Source of the DNA: an uncultured Elioraea sp. | GTDB taxonomy: Bacteria; Pseudomonadota; Alphaproteobacteria; Acetobacterales; Acetobacteraceae | NCBI GenBank assembly: GCA_937995555.1 | Contig: CALKJX010000300.1 | Span: 1 to 16,010 of the forward strand | Direction of reading: 5' to 3' | DNA: 16,010 nucleotides | Shown here: positions 1 through 13,887 of the stretch, piece by piece | Numbering within the stretch: the first letter of the stretch is position 1 | How the letters are laid out: the number at the start of each line of letters is the position of its first letter | The notes under the pieces: model-generated | Databases searched by the model: none | What the model saw: only the letters and a program-made list of their open reading frames with translations | Told to the model about the DNA's origin: nothing | Translations under genes and position numbers: made by a program

Positions 1-3110
<3,110 letters not shown>

Positions 3111-3114
<4 letters not shown>

Positions 3115-5243
3115 CCGATCGTGCGATCCAGGCGCTGGTGACCGGCCAGCACGGCGATCCCTTCGCGCTGCTCGGCCCGCATGGCGGCGAGGTACGCCAT
3201 TTCGCGCCCGATGCGGAACGGGTCGAGATCGTGTCGGAGGGCGCGGCGATCGCGATGACGGCCGTGCATCCGGCGGGGCTGTTCGCCGGTCCTGCGCCGC
3301 AGGGTCGCTACGTCCTGCGCATCCACTGGCCGGGCGGCGCGGTGCAGGAGACCGAGGATCCCTACGCCTTCGGCCTGCTGCTCGGCGAGACGGATGTCTA
3401 TCTGCTCGCCGAGGGCACGCATCGCCGGCTCGCCTCCACCCTCGGCGCGCAGGCGATGACGATCGACGCTATCGCCGGCGTGCGCTTCGCGGTCTGGGCG
3501 CCGAACGCGCGCCGCGTCTCGGTGGTGGGCGACTTCAACGCCTGGGACGGCCGACGGCATCCGATGCGGCTCCGACGCGAGGCAGGCGTGTGGGAGCTGT
3601 TCGTGCCGCGGCTCGGTCCGGGCACGCGCTACATGTACGAGATCATCGGCGCCGACGGCACGATGCTGCCGCTGAAGGCCGATCCGGTCGCGCTGGCTGC
3701 CGAGCAGGCGCCCGCGACCGCGAGCATCGTCGCCGACCCGCGTCCCTTCGCCTGGACCGACGATGTCTGGATGGCACACCGGGCGCGGCGCCAGGTGGCG
3801 GATGCGCCGATCACGATCTACGAGGTGCACGCGGAATCCTGGATGGCGGGACTGAACGACTGGGACCGGCTGGCGGAGAAGCTGGTGCCCTATGTCGCCG
3901 GCATGGGTTTCACCCATCTCGAACTGCTGCCGGTGATGGAGCATCCGTTCCGCGGCTCCTGGGGCTACCAGCCGCTCGGGCTGTTCGCGCCCTGTGCGCG
4001 GCTCGGTCCGCCCGAGGGCTTCGCGCGCTTCGTCGATCGCTGTCACGCCGCCGGGATCGGTGTGATCCTCGACTGGGTGCCGGCGCATTTCCCGACCGAC
4101 GCGCATGGCATGGGCCGGTTCGACGGCACCGCGCTCTACGAGCACGCCGATCCGCGCGAGGGCTTCCACCGCGACTGGAACACGCTGATCTACAATTTCG
4201 GCCGCCACGAGGTGCGCGCCTTCCTGATCGCCTCGGCGCTGCACTGGCTCGAGCACTACCATGTCGACGGGTTGCGCGTGGATGCCGTCGCCTCGATGCT
4301 CTACCGCGACTACTCGCGCGAGGAGGGCGAGTGGGTGCCGAACGTGCATGGCGGGCGCGAGAACCTCGAGGCGGTCGCGTTCCTGCGCGAACTCAACACC
4401 ACCGTGCATGCGCGCTGCCCGGGCGCGCTGATGATCGCCGAGGAGAGCACCGCCTGGCCTGGCGTGACGCGCGCGGCCGAGCACGGCGGCCTGGGCTTCG
4501 ACTGGAAATGGAACATGGGCTGGATGCACGACACGCTGCACTACATGTCGCGCGATCCCGCCCATCGGAAATGGCACCACAACGAGATCACCTTCGGCCT
4601 CGTCTACGCCTGGAGCGAACGCTTCATGCTGCCGCTCTCGCATGACGAGGTGGTGCACGGGAAGGGCTCGCTCTACGGCAAGATGCCCGGTGACGACTGG
4701 CAGAAGCGGGCGAACCTGCGCGCCCTCCTGAGTCTGCAATGGACGCATCCGGGCAAGACGCTGCTGTTCATGGGCGGCGAGCTCGCCCAGCACACGGAGT
4801 GGAACCACGACGCCGGCCTGCCGTGGGAGCTGCTCGACGATCCGCGCCATGCCGGGGTGCAGCGCCTGGTGCGCGATCTCAACCACGCCTGCCGCGCGCT
4901 GCCGGCGCTGCACCGCGACGACACCACGCCGGACGGCTTCGCCTGGGTCGTCGGCGACGATGCCGAGCAGAGCGTGTTCGCGTTCCTGCGCCGCGCCGGG
5001 GATGAGGTCGCGCTGGTGGTCCTCAACCTCACGCCAGTGCCGCGCCTCGGCTACCGCATCGGTGTGCCGCGCGGCGGCCTTTGGCGCGAGGTGCTGAACA
5101 GCGACGCCGGCCTCTACGGCGGCGGCAATCTCGGCAATGCCGGCGCCGTCTCCGCTGAAGACATGGCGACGCACGGTCAACCGCATGCGCTGTCGCTGAC
5201 CCTGCCGCCGCTCGCCGCGCTGATCCTCGCACCGGAGACCTGA
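3111..5243 (+). CDS. glgB: 1,4-alpha-glucan branching enzyme GlgB
   Basis: Glycogen branching enzyme (GH13), 710 residues, close to the 728 of E. coli GlgB. It cuts an alpha-1,4-glucan chain and re-attaches the piece by an alpha-1,6 bond, in the cytosol. Order: N-terminal beta domain (about 1-100), CBM48 domain (about 110-200, with VVGDFNAWDGRRHPM), catalytic barrel (about 230-570), C-terminal beta domain. Visible catalytic residues are nucleophile Asp391 in DGLRVDAVASM, acid/base Glu444 in IAEESTAWPGVT, and Asp512 in LPLSHDEVVHGKGS. Their spacings (53 and 68 residues) equal those of E. coli D405/E458/D526. The ATG overlaps the treS-mak stop by the ATGA arrangement, so the two are presumably co-translated. 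With TreS-Mak upstream this fits the trehalose-to-glucan route, in which GlgB branches the polymer made by GlgE. The frame stays open far upstream, but only as a shadow of treS. Confidence 0.97.
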
Positions 5244-5422
5244 CCGCGTCACGCGCCCGAGGGCCGGCAGTCCGGGACACCCGGTGATCGACGATCTGCG
5301 TTTATGGTTTGCATGAGTGGTTGAAATGGATAGGCTTCCGGGATGGGGCTCAGGACACGCTGATCGATCTCAATGATCGGCGGGCTGGGGTCCGGGCTTC
5401 ACAACCAGGGAGCGTGGATCGC
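5244..5422 (+). promoter_or_regulatory. glgB-aapJ intergenic region, probable aap promoter region
   Basis: This 179-base gap separates the glucan genes from the transporter operon, which need their own promoter if regulated separately. A short perfect stem (CCGGG-ACA-CCCGG, 5272-5284) has no T-run after it, so it is at best a weak terminator. An AT-richer stretch around 5285-5335 is the likeliest promoter site, but the best boxes I can find (TTGCAT at 5309, TAGGCT at 5331) each match the sigma-70 consensus at only three positions. No convincing sigma-54 element was found. A ribosome site, AGGGAG at 5407-5412, stands 10 bases before the aapJ ATG. Confidence 0.35.
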
Positions 5423-6451
5423 ATGAAGAAAAGTCTGTCGCTGCTCGGAGCAGCAGCCGTCATCGTCGCGATGTCCGGAACGGAGGTCGTGGCGCAACAG
5501 ACACTTGCGCAGGTCAAGCAGCGCGGCGCGCTGAACTGCCAGGTGGGACTGCCGACTCCAGGCTTCTATGCCTTGTCGGCCGACGGCAAGTGGTCGGGCC
5601 TGGATGTCGACATGTGCCGGGCCGTCGCCGCGGCGATCTTCAACGATCCCGACAAGGTGCGCTACCAGTCGGTGACCTCGGCCGTGCGCTTCACCTCGCT
5701 CGCGAACGGCGAATCCGACATGCTGTCGCGCACGACGACCTGGACGGCCGTGCGCGACACGCAGCTCGGCCTCGAGTTCGCGGGCGTCAATTTCTATGAC
5801 GGCCAGGGCTTCCTCGTGCCTCGGGCCTCGGGAATCACATCGGCCCGGCAGCTCGACGGCGCCACTGTATGCGTGCTCACCGGCACGACCACCGAGCTCA
5901 ATCTCGCCGACTATTTCCGCGCCAACAACATGCGGCTCCAGTCGGTGACGAACGAGAACGTCAACGTGCTGGTCGAGACCTATCTCGGCGGTGGCTGCGA
6001 CGCCTACACGAACGACAAGTCGGGTCTCGCCGCGCGGCGCTCGGCGTTCCCCAACCCGAATGACCACGTGATCCTGCCCGAGACGATCTCGAAGGAGCCG
6101 CTCGGCCCGGTCGTGCGGCACGGCGACCAGAACTGGGGCGATATCGTCCGCTGGGTGCTGTACGGGATGATCGAGGCCGAAGAGCTCGGCGTGACCTCGA
6201 AGAACGTCGATGAGATGCTGAAGTCGGACAATCCCAGCATCAAGCGTCTCCTTGGGGTCGAGGGCAATATCGGCCAGGGGATGGGTCTGACCAACGACTT
6301 CATGGTCCGTGTGCTCAAGCATATCGGCAACTACGGTGAGGCGTATGAGCGCCATGTCGGCGCCAGCACGCCGGTCGGGATTCCCCGCGACGGGTCGCTG
6401 AATGCACTCTGGACCAAGGGCGGCCTGATGTACGCCATGCCGTTCCGGTGA
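5423..6451 (+). CDS. aapJ: General L-amino-acid ABC transporter, periplasmic binding protein AapJ
   Basis: Secreted solute-binding protein (342 residues) that captures L-amino acids in the periplasm and delivers them to the AapQM permease. The start at 5423 is chosen because it begins a standard signal peptide (MKKSLSLL, then a hydrophobic Ala/Val-rich core, likely cleaved near VVA-QQ at about residue 26) and has AGGGAG 10 bases upstream. A longer frame from TTG 5309 would bury this signal. Family-typical features: LNCQVGLPTPGFY at the mature N-terminus, GLDVDMCRAVAAAIF, SRTTTWTAVRDTQLGLEF, TVCVLTGTTTELNLADYF, and the C-terminal GLMYAMPFR. Mature Cys residues occur in LNCQ, DMCRA, TVCVL and GGCDAY, so disulfides are possible. 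It is first in the operon; a stem-loop follows before aapQ, as is common where the binding protein must be made in excess. Confidence 0.93.
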   Translation: MKKSLSLLGAAAVIVAMSGTEVVAQQTLAQVKQRGALNCQVGLPTPGFYALSADGKWSGLDVDMCRAVAAAIFNDPDKVRYQSVTSAVRFTSLANGESDMLSRTTTWTAVRDTQLGLEFAGVNFYDGQGFLVPRASGITSARQLDGATVCVLTGTTTELNLADYFRANNMRLQSVTNENVNVLVETYLGGGCDAYTNDKSGLAARRSAFPNPNDHVILPETISKEPLGPVVRHGDQNWGDIVRWVLYGMIEAEELGVTSKNVDEMLKSDNPSIKRLLGVEGNIGQGMGLTNDFMVRVLKHIGNYGEAYERHVGASTPVGIPRDGSLNALWTKGGLMYAMPFR

Positions 6452-6474
6452 GCCGGCACGCAGGCTGACTGATC

Positions 6475-6503
6475 GGCGGGACCCCCTCCGTGGGGATCCC
6501 GCC
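6475..6503 (+). promoter_or_regulatory. Stem-loop between aapJ and aapQ
   Basis: Inverted repeat with two 12-base arms, 6475-6486 and 6492-6503, pairing at 11 of 12 positions (one C-A mismatch at 6482/6496) around the five-base loop TCCGT. It lies 23 bases after the aapJ stop and 38 before the aapQ start. No T-run follows, so it is not a classical terminator. Such hairpins between binding-protein and permease genes often protect the upstream mRNA from 3' exonucleases or partly block read-through, which would make AapJ more abundant than the membrane subunits. The role here is inferred. Confidence 0.6.
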
Positions 6504-6541
6504 TCGTCCTCCTCCGCGTACCAGACCGGGCAGGGCAGGCC

Positions 6542-7744
6542 ATGGCAAGAGCCGCCGCGACAGCGCAACCGGCCGCGGCGACAGCGAGGCTATCCTCGCT
6601 CGTCAACGATTCCTTCGCGCGCGCGATCTTCTACCAACTTCTTACGGCCGCCATCCTGGTCGGCGGGATCTGGTATCTCATCTCCAACACGATCGCCAAT
6701 ATGTCGCAGCGCGGCATGGCGGCCGGCTTCGACTTCCTCGACTACACAGCCGGCTTCAACATCGTCTTCACGCTGATCCCCTATCGCGAGGGGGACAGCT
6801 ACTTCCGGGTGTTCCAGGTCGGCATCGCCAATACGCTGCTGGTCGCTGTGATCGGCATCGTGCTCGCGACCCTCATCGGGCTGGTGATGGGGTTGGCGCG
6901 GCTCTCGACCAACTGGCTGATCCGCACCATGGCGCGCTGGTATGTCGAGATCCTGCGCAACACGCCGCTGCTGCTGCAGATCATCGCCTGGTACTTCGGC
7001 TTCTTCAACCTGCTGCCCGTGCCGCGCCAGAGCTTCGACTGGGGCGGCGCGTTCTTCCTCAACAACCGCGGCTTCTATTTTCCCGCGCCAGTGCCGCAGG
7101 ACGGGTTCGGCTGGACAGGGGTGGCGCTCGGGCTCGCCATCGTCGCCTCAGTGGCGATCCATCGCTGGGCGCGGCGCCGGCTCGAGGCGACGGGGCAGTC
7201 CTTCCCCTCGGTGCTGTCAGGCGTCGGCCTGATCGTGCTGCTGCCGACGGCGACCTTCCTCGCCACCGGCTCGCCGCTCGAGTGGGACATTCCCGTGCTG
7301 CGCGGCTTCAACTTCCGCGGCGGGCTCTCGGTGCCGCCGACGTTCTGCGCCCTGATCGTCGCCCTCGCGATCTACACCTCCTGCTTCATCGCCGAGATCG
7401 TGCGCGCGGGCATCCAGTCGGTCAGCCATGGCCAGACGGAGGCAGCGCGCGCGCTTGGCGTGAAGCCTTCGCGCATCATGCGCTTCGTGATCCTGCCGCA
7501 GGCGCTGCGCGTGATCATCCCGCCGCTGATCAGCCAGTACCTGAACCTGACGAAGAACTCCTCGCTCGCGATCGCGATCGGCTTCCCCGATCTGGTCAGC
7601 GTCTGGATGAACACCTCGCTCAACCAGTCCGGCCGCGCGATTCCGATCGTGGCGATGACCATGGCCTTCTACTGCGCGGTCAGCCTCAGCGTCTCGCTGC
7701 TGATGAATCTCTACAACCGCCGCGTCCAGATCACGGAGCGCTGA
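6542..7744 (+). CDS. aapQ: General L-amino-acid ABC transporter permease AapQ
   Basis: Inner-membrane permease subunit, 400 residues, of the polar/general amino-acid uptake system; it forms the channel with AapM. The N-terminal part has a membrane helix (FYQLLTAAILVGGIWYLIS). Then follow FRVFQVGIANTLLVAVIGIVLA, the WYVEILRNTPLLLQI segment, and the long periplasmic/insert region typical of AapQ (FLNNRGFYFPAP, about residues 165-180). The EAA loop that contacts the ATPase is QTEAARALGVKPSRIMRFV, followed by LPQALRVIIPPL. The ATG is preceded by an AGGG-rich ribosome site (6532-6539). It ends only 3 bases before aapM, so the two are translationally coupled. The assignment to Q rather than M rests on gene order and the insert. 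Confidence 0.92.
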   Translation: MARAAATAQPAAATARLSSLVNDSFARAIFYQLLTAAILVGGIWYLISNTIANMSQRGMAAGFDFLDYTAGFNIVFTLIPYREGDSYFRVFQVGIANTLLVAVIGIVLATLIGLVMGLARLSTNWLIRTMARWYVEILRNTPLLLQIIAWYFGFFNLLPVPRQSFDWGGAFFLNNRGFYFPAPVPQDGFGWTGVALGLAIVASVAIHRWARRRLEATGQSFPSVLSGVGLIVLLPTATFLATGSPLEWDIPVLRGFNFRGGLSVPPTFCALIVALAIYTSCFIAEIVRAGIQSVSHGQTEAARALGVKPSRIMRFVILPQALRVIIPPLISQYLNLTKNSSLAIAIGFPDLVSVWMNTSLNQSGRAIPIVAMTMAFYCAVSLSVSLLMNLYNRRVQITER

Positions 7745-7747
7745 GGC

Positions 7748-9105
7748 ATGCCCGACGAAGCCCGCCTCGCCGCCGCCGACCAGCCATTGGTGTTCCGCCC
7801 GAAGCCGGAGCGCCCGCCGCCCACCTCGTCGATCGGCGTGCTGGGCTGGATGCGAGCCAACCTTTTCTCCTCGGTCTCGAACGCGCTGCTGACCTTGCTC
7901 GGCGCCTACATCGCGATCGTGTTCTTCACCGCGATCATCAACTGGGCCCTTGTGGACGCCGTATGGGAGGCGTCGAACCGCCGCGAATGCCTCGACCGCG
8001 TCGGCCGTGCCGGGGCCTGCTGGCCCGGCGTGATCGCCTGGATTCCGAACCTGCTCTACGGCCTCTACCCGAAGGATCAGGTGTGGCGGATCAACATCGC
8101 CTTCCTGATCCTGGTGGCGTGGGCGCTTCCGCTGTGGCTCCCGCGCGTCAGGTCGAAGGTCGGCATCGGCCTCAGCGCCGTGCTGCTCTACCCCTTCCTC
8201 GCCTCCTACTTCTTCCATGGCGGCGCCAAGGATCTGCTCTGGACCGCCCTGATCGCGCTCGGCATGGCCGCCTTCGCCGGGGTCTGGCTCACCACGCTGT
8301 CGGAGCGCGCGACCGGGCTGCCCTTCGGGGCCGCCATCGCGCGCCTCACCGGCGCACCGGAAGATGACGAGGCGGCGACGCGCACACGCGCGCGGATCGC
8401 CTACGCCGTGCTCTACCTGGTTGCGGTCGGCGTGACGACGCAATGGTCGCTGAGCGAGGTCTCGACGCGGTATTGGGGCGGGCTCTTCCTCACCCTCGTC
8501 ATCTCCGGGTTCGGCATCACCTTCTCGCTGCCTGCCGGCGTGATGCTGGCCCTCGGTCGGCGCTCGCAGATGCCCTTCATCAGCCTCTGCTCGACCGCCT
8601 TCATCGAGCTGTTCCGCTCCGTGCCGCTGATCACCATCCTGTTCATGTTCAACACGATGCTGCCGCTGTTCCTGCCCGTCGGCGTGGAGGTCAACCGGCT
8701 GGTGCGCGCGATCGTCGCGGTCTGCCTGTTCGCCGCCGCCTACATGGCCGAGATCGTGCGCGGCGGGTTGCAGGCGATCCCGCGCGGCCAGTACGAGGCG
8801 GCCTCGGCCGTGGGTCTCGGCTTCTGGCAATCGACCGCGCTCGTGATCATGCCGCAGGCGCTGAAGATCATGATCCCGACCATCGTCGGCAACTTCATCG
8901 GGCTGTTCAAGGATACCACGCTCGTCTCGATCATCGGCCTGTTCGACCTGCTCAGCATGGCGCGCGCCGTCGGCGAGGACACGACCTGGCTCGGCCTGTT
9001 CCTCGAGCCGTTCTTCTTCATCACCATGATCTACTTCGTGTTCTGCTTCCTGATGTCGCAGTACAGCCTCAACCTGGAGCGCAGGCTCGGCGCGGGGCAG
9101 CGGCG

Positions 9106-9109
<4 letters not shown>
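7748..9109 (+). CDS. aapM: General L-amino-acid ABC transporter permease AapM
   Basis: Second permease subunit, 453 residues, longer than basic polar-amino-acid permeases because of extra N-terminal membrane segments. The first helix (ALLTLLGAYIAIVFFTAIINW) is followed by a Cys-containing loop (RRECLDRVGRAGACWPGV, about residues 78-95) and NLLYGLYPKDQVWR, both familiar in AapM proteins. The core permease domain begins near TRYWGGLFLTLVISGFGI and includes FIELFRSVPLITILFMF. The EAA loop is QYEAASAVGLGFWQSTALVI, followed by MPQALKIMIPTIVG. GGAG at 7735-7738, inside the end of aapQ, is 9 bases before the ATG. The stop overlaps the aapP start (ATGA), so AapM and AapP are likely made in matched amounts. 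Confidence 0.92.
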
Positions 9110-9882
<773 letters not shown>

Positions 9883-9921
9883 CCGGTTGCCGGATATCGG
9901 CCGCTCGCCCACATCCGACGC

Positions 9922-10920
<999 letters not shown>

Positions 10921-11785
10921 CGCTTAGCAGCACAGAGCCCGCCAGCCCGCCGCCGGCGAAGCTCGCGGGCAGATAGCTCAGGCCGGCGCGATCCGTGCCG
11001 TGCACCTGGCGGGCGACATAGGGCATCAGCCCCTGCGACATCGGGTAGGCGGCGAAGGTCAGCAGGAACGCGAGCGAAATGGCGGCGAGCAGCGGCGGGG
11101 TCGTGCGCACATACGCCACGCCATCGGCGAACGCCCGCCAGGGCGAGGTGACGCTGCCGCCCGCGCGGCGCGTGGTCCGCTGCTCGACGCCGAGCGTCAG
11201 CGCGAAGCTCAGCAGATACAGCCCGGTGACGACGAGACAGGCGCGCCCCGTGCCCAGCGCCGCCACCAGCGCGGCCCCGCTCGGCGCGCCAACGATCTTC
11301 GCCGAGTCTGCACTGGTGCGCTCGATCGAGAGTGCGCCGATCAGCAGCGGCGGTGGCATGGTCGCGCCGATCAGAGCATTGCGCATGCCCATGTCCGAGG
11401 GGCGCACCAGCCCGGCGACCGCGGTCACCGCGAACACCGCCGCCGGGGTCAGGCTGTCGGTGAGCGCCAGCACGGTGAGGATCGTCGCCGGCACGGCGTA
11501 GATGATGCGCATCGCGCACAGCACCAGGCGGTGCCCGACCCGGTCGCCGGCGACGCCGAACGGCGGCGAGGTCAGCGTGCCGACCAGCTGCAAGGCACCG
11601 AAGATGCTGAGCAGCACGACCGAGGCGGTCTCGGTGAGCACATACCAGCCGAGGATCGGCGTCTCCAGCTCGAACGCCCAGGAGGTCGCGAGATCGGAGG
11701 GCCACTGGAAGCGGAAACTGCGCTGACGGAACGGCGCCAGGGTTGAGACGGGCAGAGCCGGGCCACTCTGCGACGGAACAGCCGT

Positions 11786-12595
11786 TCAGATCGGCTTTGG
11801 AGACGCGAGCGTTGTGCTGCCGGCGGAGGTGCCGGCATCCACCGGCAGCGTGATGCCGGTCACCCAGCGCGCGGCAGGCGAGACGAGCCACGCGATCGCC
11901 TCGGCGACGTCCCAGGCCGTGCCCTCGGTCTTCAGCAGCGTGGCCTCGCGCCGCGCCGCGCGGCCAGCCTCGTCGAGCCCGCGCACCGCCACCATCGGCG
12001 TATGGACGTAGCCGGGGGCGATGCAGTTGACGCGGATGCCCTCCGGCCCGTGATGGGCGGCCATCGCGCGCGTCATCTGCACGATCGCGCCCTTGCTCGT
12101 GGCATAGAGCAGGCCCGGATGGCCGGCGAGCAGGCCGGCGACCGAGGAGAGGTTGACGATCGCGCCGCCGCCGGTCTTGCGCATCTCGGGGATCGCATAT
12201 TTCGACATCAGCATCACCGAGCCGACATTGATGCGCATCGCCCGGTCCCACGCCTCGGGATCGACCTCCACCGCGTTCCCGGGCGGGCCGGAGATACCGA
12301 CATTGTTCACCAGGATGTCGAGCCGGCCCCAGCGCGCCACCGCGGCGGCGACGATCTCGCGGCACTGCGCCGCCTCCGACACGTCGCCGGTGACCATCGC
12401 GTGCTCGCCGCCCTCGGCCGCGATCGTCGCGGCGGTCACGGCCATCCAGTCGCGCTCGATGTCGGCGAGCAGCACGCGCGCGCCGCGGCGGGCGAGCGTG
12501 ATCGCGGTGGCGCGACCGTTGCCCACGCCCTCGCCGCGCGAGCCCGCACCGGTGACGATCGCGACCTTGCCGTCGAGCGCGATGCTGTCCGTCAT
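11786..12595 (-). CDS. Short-chain dehydrogenase/reductase (SDR), NAD-type
   Basis: Classical SDR oxidoreductase, 269 residues; substrate not predictable. The nucleotide-binding motif is an expanded form, TGAGSRGEGVGNGRA (15-29), seen in a subgroup of SDRs in place of the usual TGxxxGIG. Asp45 at the end of the second strand (LLADIE) favours NAD(H) over NADP(H). Other landmarks: NNVG (97-100), catalytic Asn123, Ser150/151 in VNLSSVAG, Tyr164 and Lys168 (YATSK), and the VNCIAPGYVHTPM segment. The final 15 or so residues after VDAGTSAGSTT are an ordinary tail. The start is supported by a strong GGAGGAGGA (12601-12609) five bases upstream. It is divergent from the acyl-CoA dehydrogenase gene across 131 bases, so the two may share a control region. 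The broken transporter lies directly downstream. Confidence 0.92.
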   Translation of the reverse strand: MTDSIALDGKVAIVTGAGSRGEGVGNGRATAITLARRGARVLLADIERDWMAVTAATIAAEGGEHAMVTGDVSEAAQCREIVAAAVARWGRLDILVNNVGISGPPGNAVEVDPEAWDRAMRINVGSVMLMSKYAIPEMRKTGGGAIVNLSSVAGLLAGHPGLLYATSKGAIVQMTRAMAAHHGPEGIRVNCIAPGYVHTPMVAVRGLDEAGRAARREATLLKTEGTAWDVAEAIAWLVSPAARWVTGITLPVDAGTSAGSTTLASPKPI

Positions 12596-12726
12596 GCGTT
12601 TCCTCCTCCGTGCCTGTCAGCCTGCACCACGACGCGGCGCGCGGCCAGACGGGGTGGCTGGACGCCGGGTTGCGCCTCGGCCACGATGCGCCGCCGGGCC
12701 GAGCTCCGGCTCCCGGGGGAAACGTG
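12596..12726. promoter_or_regulatory. Divergent promoter region between the SDR and acyl-CoA dehydrogenase genes
   Basis: The 131 bases between two divergent genes must hold at least one promoter for each direction. They contain the minus-strand ribosome site at 12601-12609 and the plus-strand GGGGGA at 12715-12720. The rest is very GC-rich and I could not find convincing -35/-10 boxes or an operator palindrome. No regulator gene adjoins it. Confidence 0.4.
12715..12720 (+). promoter_or_regulatory. Ribosome binding site deciding the acyl-CoA dehydrogenase start
   Basis: GGGGGA six bases before the ATG at 12727 supports that start. The only upstream alternative, GTG at 12610, is preceded by a pyrimidine run and would add 39 residues with no resemblance to acyl-CoA dehydrogenases. 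Confidence 0.65.
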
Positions 12727-13887
12727 ATGCCGGACGGTGCAATCGCGACCGACGATCCCGAGCTTGACGCATCGCTGGCCCAGCTGCGCGACACCGTGCG
12801 GCGCTTCGCCGACGCGCGCGTGTTCCCGCGCGCGGGCGAGCTCGACGAGTCGGAAACCTGCCCCGAGGACCTCTACCGCGAGATCGCGTCCCTCGGCCTG
12901 TTCGGCATCACCCTGCCCGAGTCGCTCGGCGGCACGGGCGCCGGCGCACTCGCCTATGCGGTGGTGATGGAGGAGCTCGCGCGCGGCTATGCCTCGGTCG
13001 CGGATCAGGTCGGCCTGGTGGAACTGGTCGCGACGCTGCTGGCAGACCACGGCACGCCCGCGCAGCAGGCGCGCTACCTCCGCCCGCTGCTCGCGCGCGA
13101 GCGGCGCTGCGCCTATGCGTTGACCGAGGAGGGCGCAGGCTCCGACCTCGCGGCGCTGAAGACAACCGCGCGACGCGACGGCGCGGGCTGGGTGCTGAAC
13201 GGCAGCAAGCTCTGGATCCACATGGCGCCGCTCGCCGACTTCGCCGTCGTGCTGGCGCGCACCGACCCAGAGGCGGGGCATCGCGGCATGGCCGTGTTCC
13301 TGGTCGAGCTCGACGCACCCGGCGTCACCCGCCTGCGCGCCGAGCACAAGATGGGCCAGCGCGCCTCGCCGGTCGGCGGCCTGTCATTCGCGGATGTGCG
13401 CCTGCCGGCCGATGCCCTGCTGGGCCAGGACGGGCGCGGCTTCCACCTGATGATGAGCGTGCTGGACAAGGGCCGTGTCGGCATCGGCGCGCTCGCGGTC
13501 GGGATTCTCCAGCGCGCACTCGAGGAGAGCATCGCCCATGCGAAGCAGCGGGTGCAGTTCGGCAAGCCGATCGCCGAGTTCCAGGCCGTGCAGTGGATGA
13601 TCGCTGACATGGCGAAGGACACGCACGCCGCACGGCTGATGGTGCGCCACGCGGCACGGCTGCTCGATGCCGGACGGCGCGCGACGCTGGAGGCGAGTTT
13701 CGCCAAGTGCTTCGCGTCCGACGCGGCCGTGGCGCGCACGGCGGATGCCGTGCAGATCCACGGCGGATCGGGCTATATCCGCGGCGTGACGGTCGAGCGG
13801 CTCTACCGCGACGCCAAGATCACGCAGATCTACGAGGGCACCAACCAGATCCAGCGCATGATCATGGCGCGCCACCTGCTCGCATGA
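12727..13887 (+). CDS. Acyl-CoA dehydrogenase
   Basis: FAD-dependent dehydrogenase, 386 residues (normal family length), introducing a 2,3-double bond into an acyl-CoA and passing electrons to ETF. The helical N-terminal domain contains LFGITLPESLGGTGAGALAY. The flavin/substrate region is YALTEEGAGSDLAALKTTA (about 125-143), followed by LNGSKLWIHMAPLADFAVVL, where the common 'ITNG' is replaced by 'IHMA'. The C-terminal helical domain has QRVQFGKPIAEFQAVQ, ADAVQIHGGSGYIRG and the catalytic base Glu370 in IYEGTNQIQR. Chain-length or substrate preference cannot be deduced. It is the first gene of a + operon with an SDR and a MaoC hydratase; its stop overlaps the SDR start (ATGA). A short-chain or branched-chain acyl-CoA is plausible from the Glu position, but this is inference. 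Confidence 0.94.
   Translation: MPDGAIATDDPELDASLAQLRDTVRRFADARVFPRAGELDESETCPEDLYREIASLGLFGITLPESLGGTGAGALAYAVVMEELARGYASVADQVGLVELVATLLADHGTPAQQARYLRPLLARERRCAYALTEEGAGSDLAALKTTARRDGAGWVLNGSKLWIHMAPLADFAVVLARTDPEAGHRGMAVFLVELDAPGVTRLRAEHKMGQRASPVGGLSFADVRLPADALLGQDGRGFHLMMSVLDKGRVGIGALAVGILQRALEESIAHAKQRVQFGKPIAEFQAVQWMIADMAKDTHAARLMVRHAARLLDAGRRATLEASFAKCFASDAAVARTADAVQIHGGSGYIRGVTVERLYRDAKITQIYEGTNQIQRMIMARHLLA

Noticed and set aside
5272..5284. Terminator after glgB
   Set aside because: The stem is only five base pairs with a three-base loop and no T-run follows; too weak to call a terminator.
5283..5312. Sigma-54 (nitrogen-control) promoter before aapJ
   Set aside because: GG and GC pairs occur but not at the required 10-base spacing.
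5309..5422. Longer aapJ start at TTG 5309
   Set aside because: It would add 38 hydrophilic residues before a clear signal peptide and lacks a ribosome site; ATG 5423 has one.
7217..8830. Long minus-strand open frame opposite aapQ and aapM
   Set aside because: Antisense to two clear permease genes; the translation is highly charged and resembles no protein family.
11000..11746. Plus-strand open frame opposite the MFS remnant
   Set aside because: Gln/Arg/His-rich translation without family resemblance; the minus strand carries recognisable MFS helices and motif A.
12610..12726. GTG 12610 as the acyl-CoA dehydrogenase start
   Set aside because: The added 39 residues have no family resemblance and the upstream sequence is pyrimidine-rich, whereas ATG 12727 has GGGGGA six bases before it.
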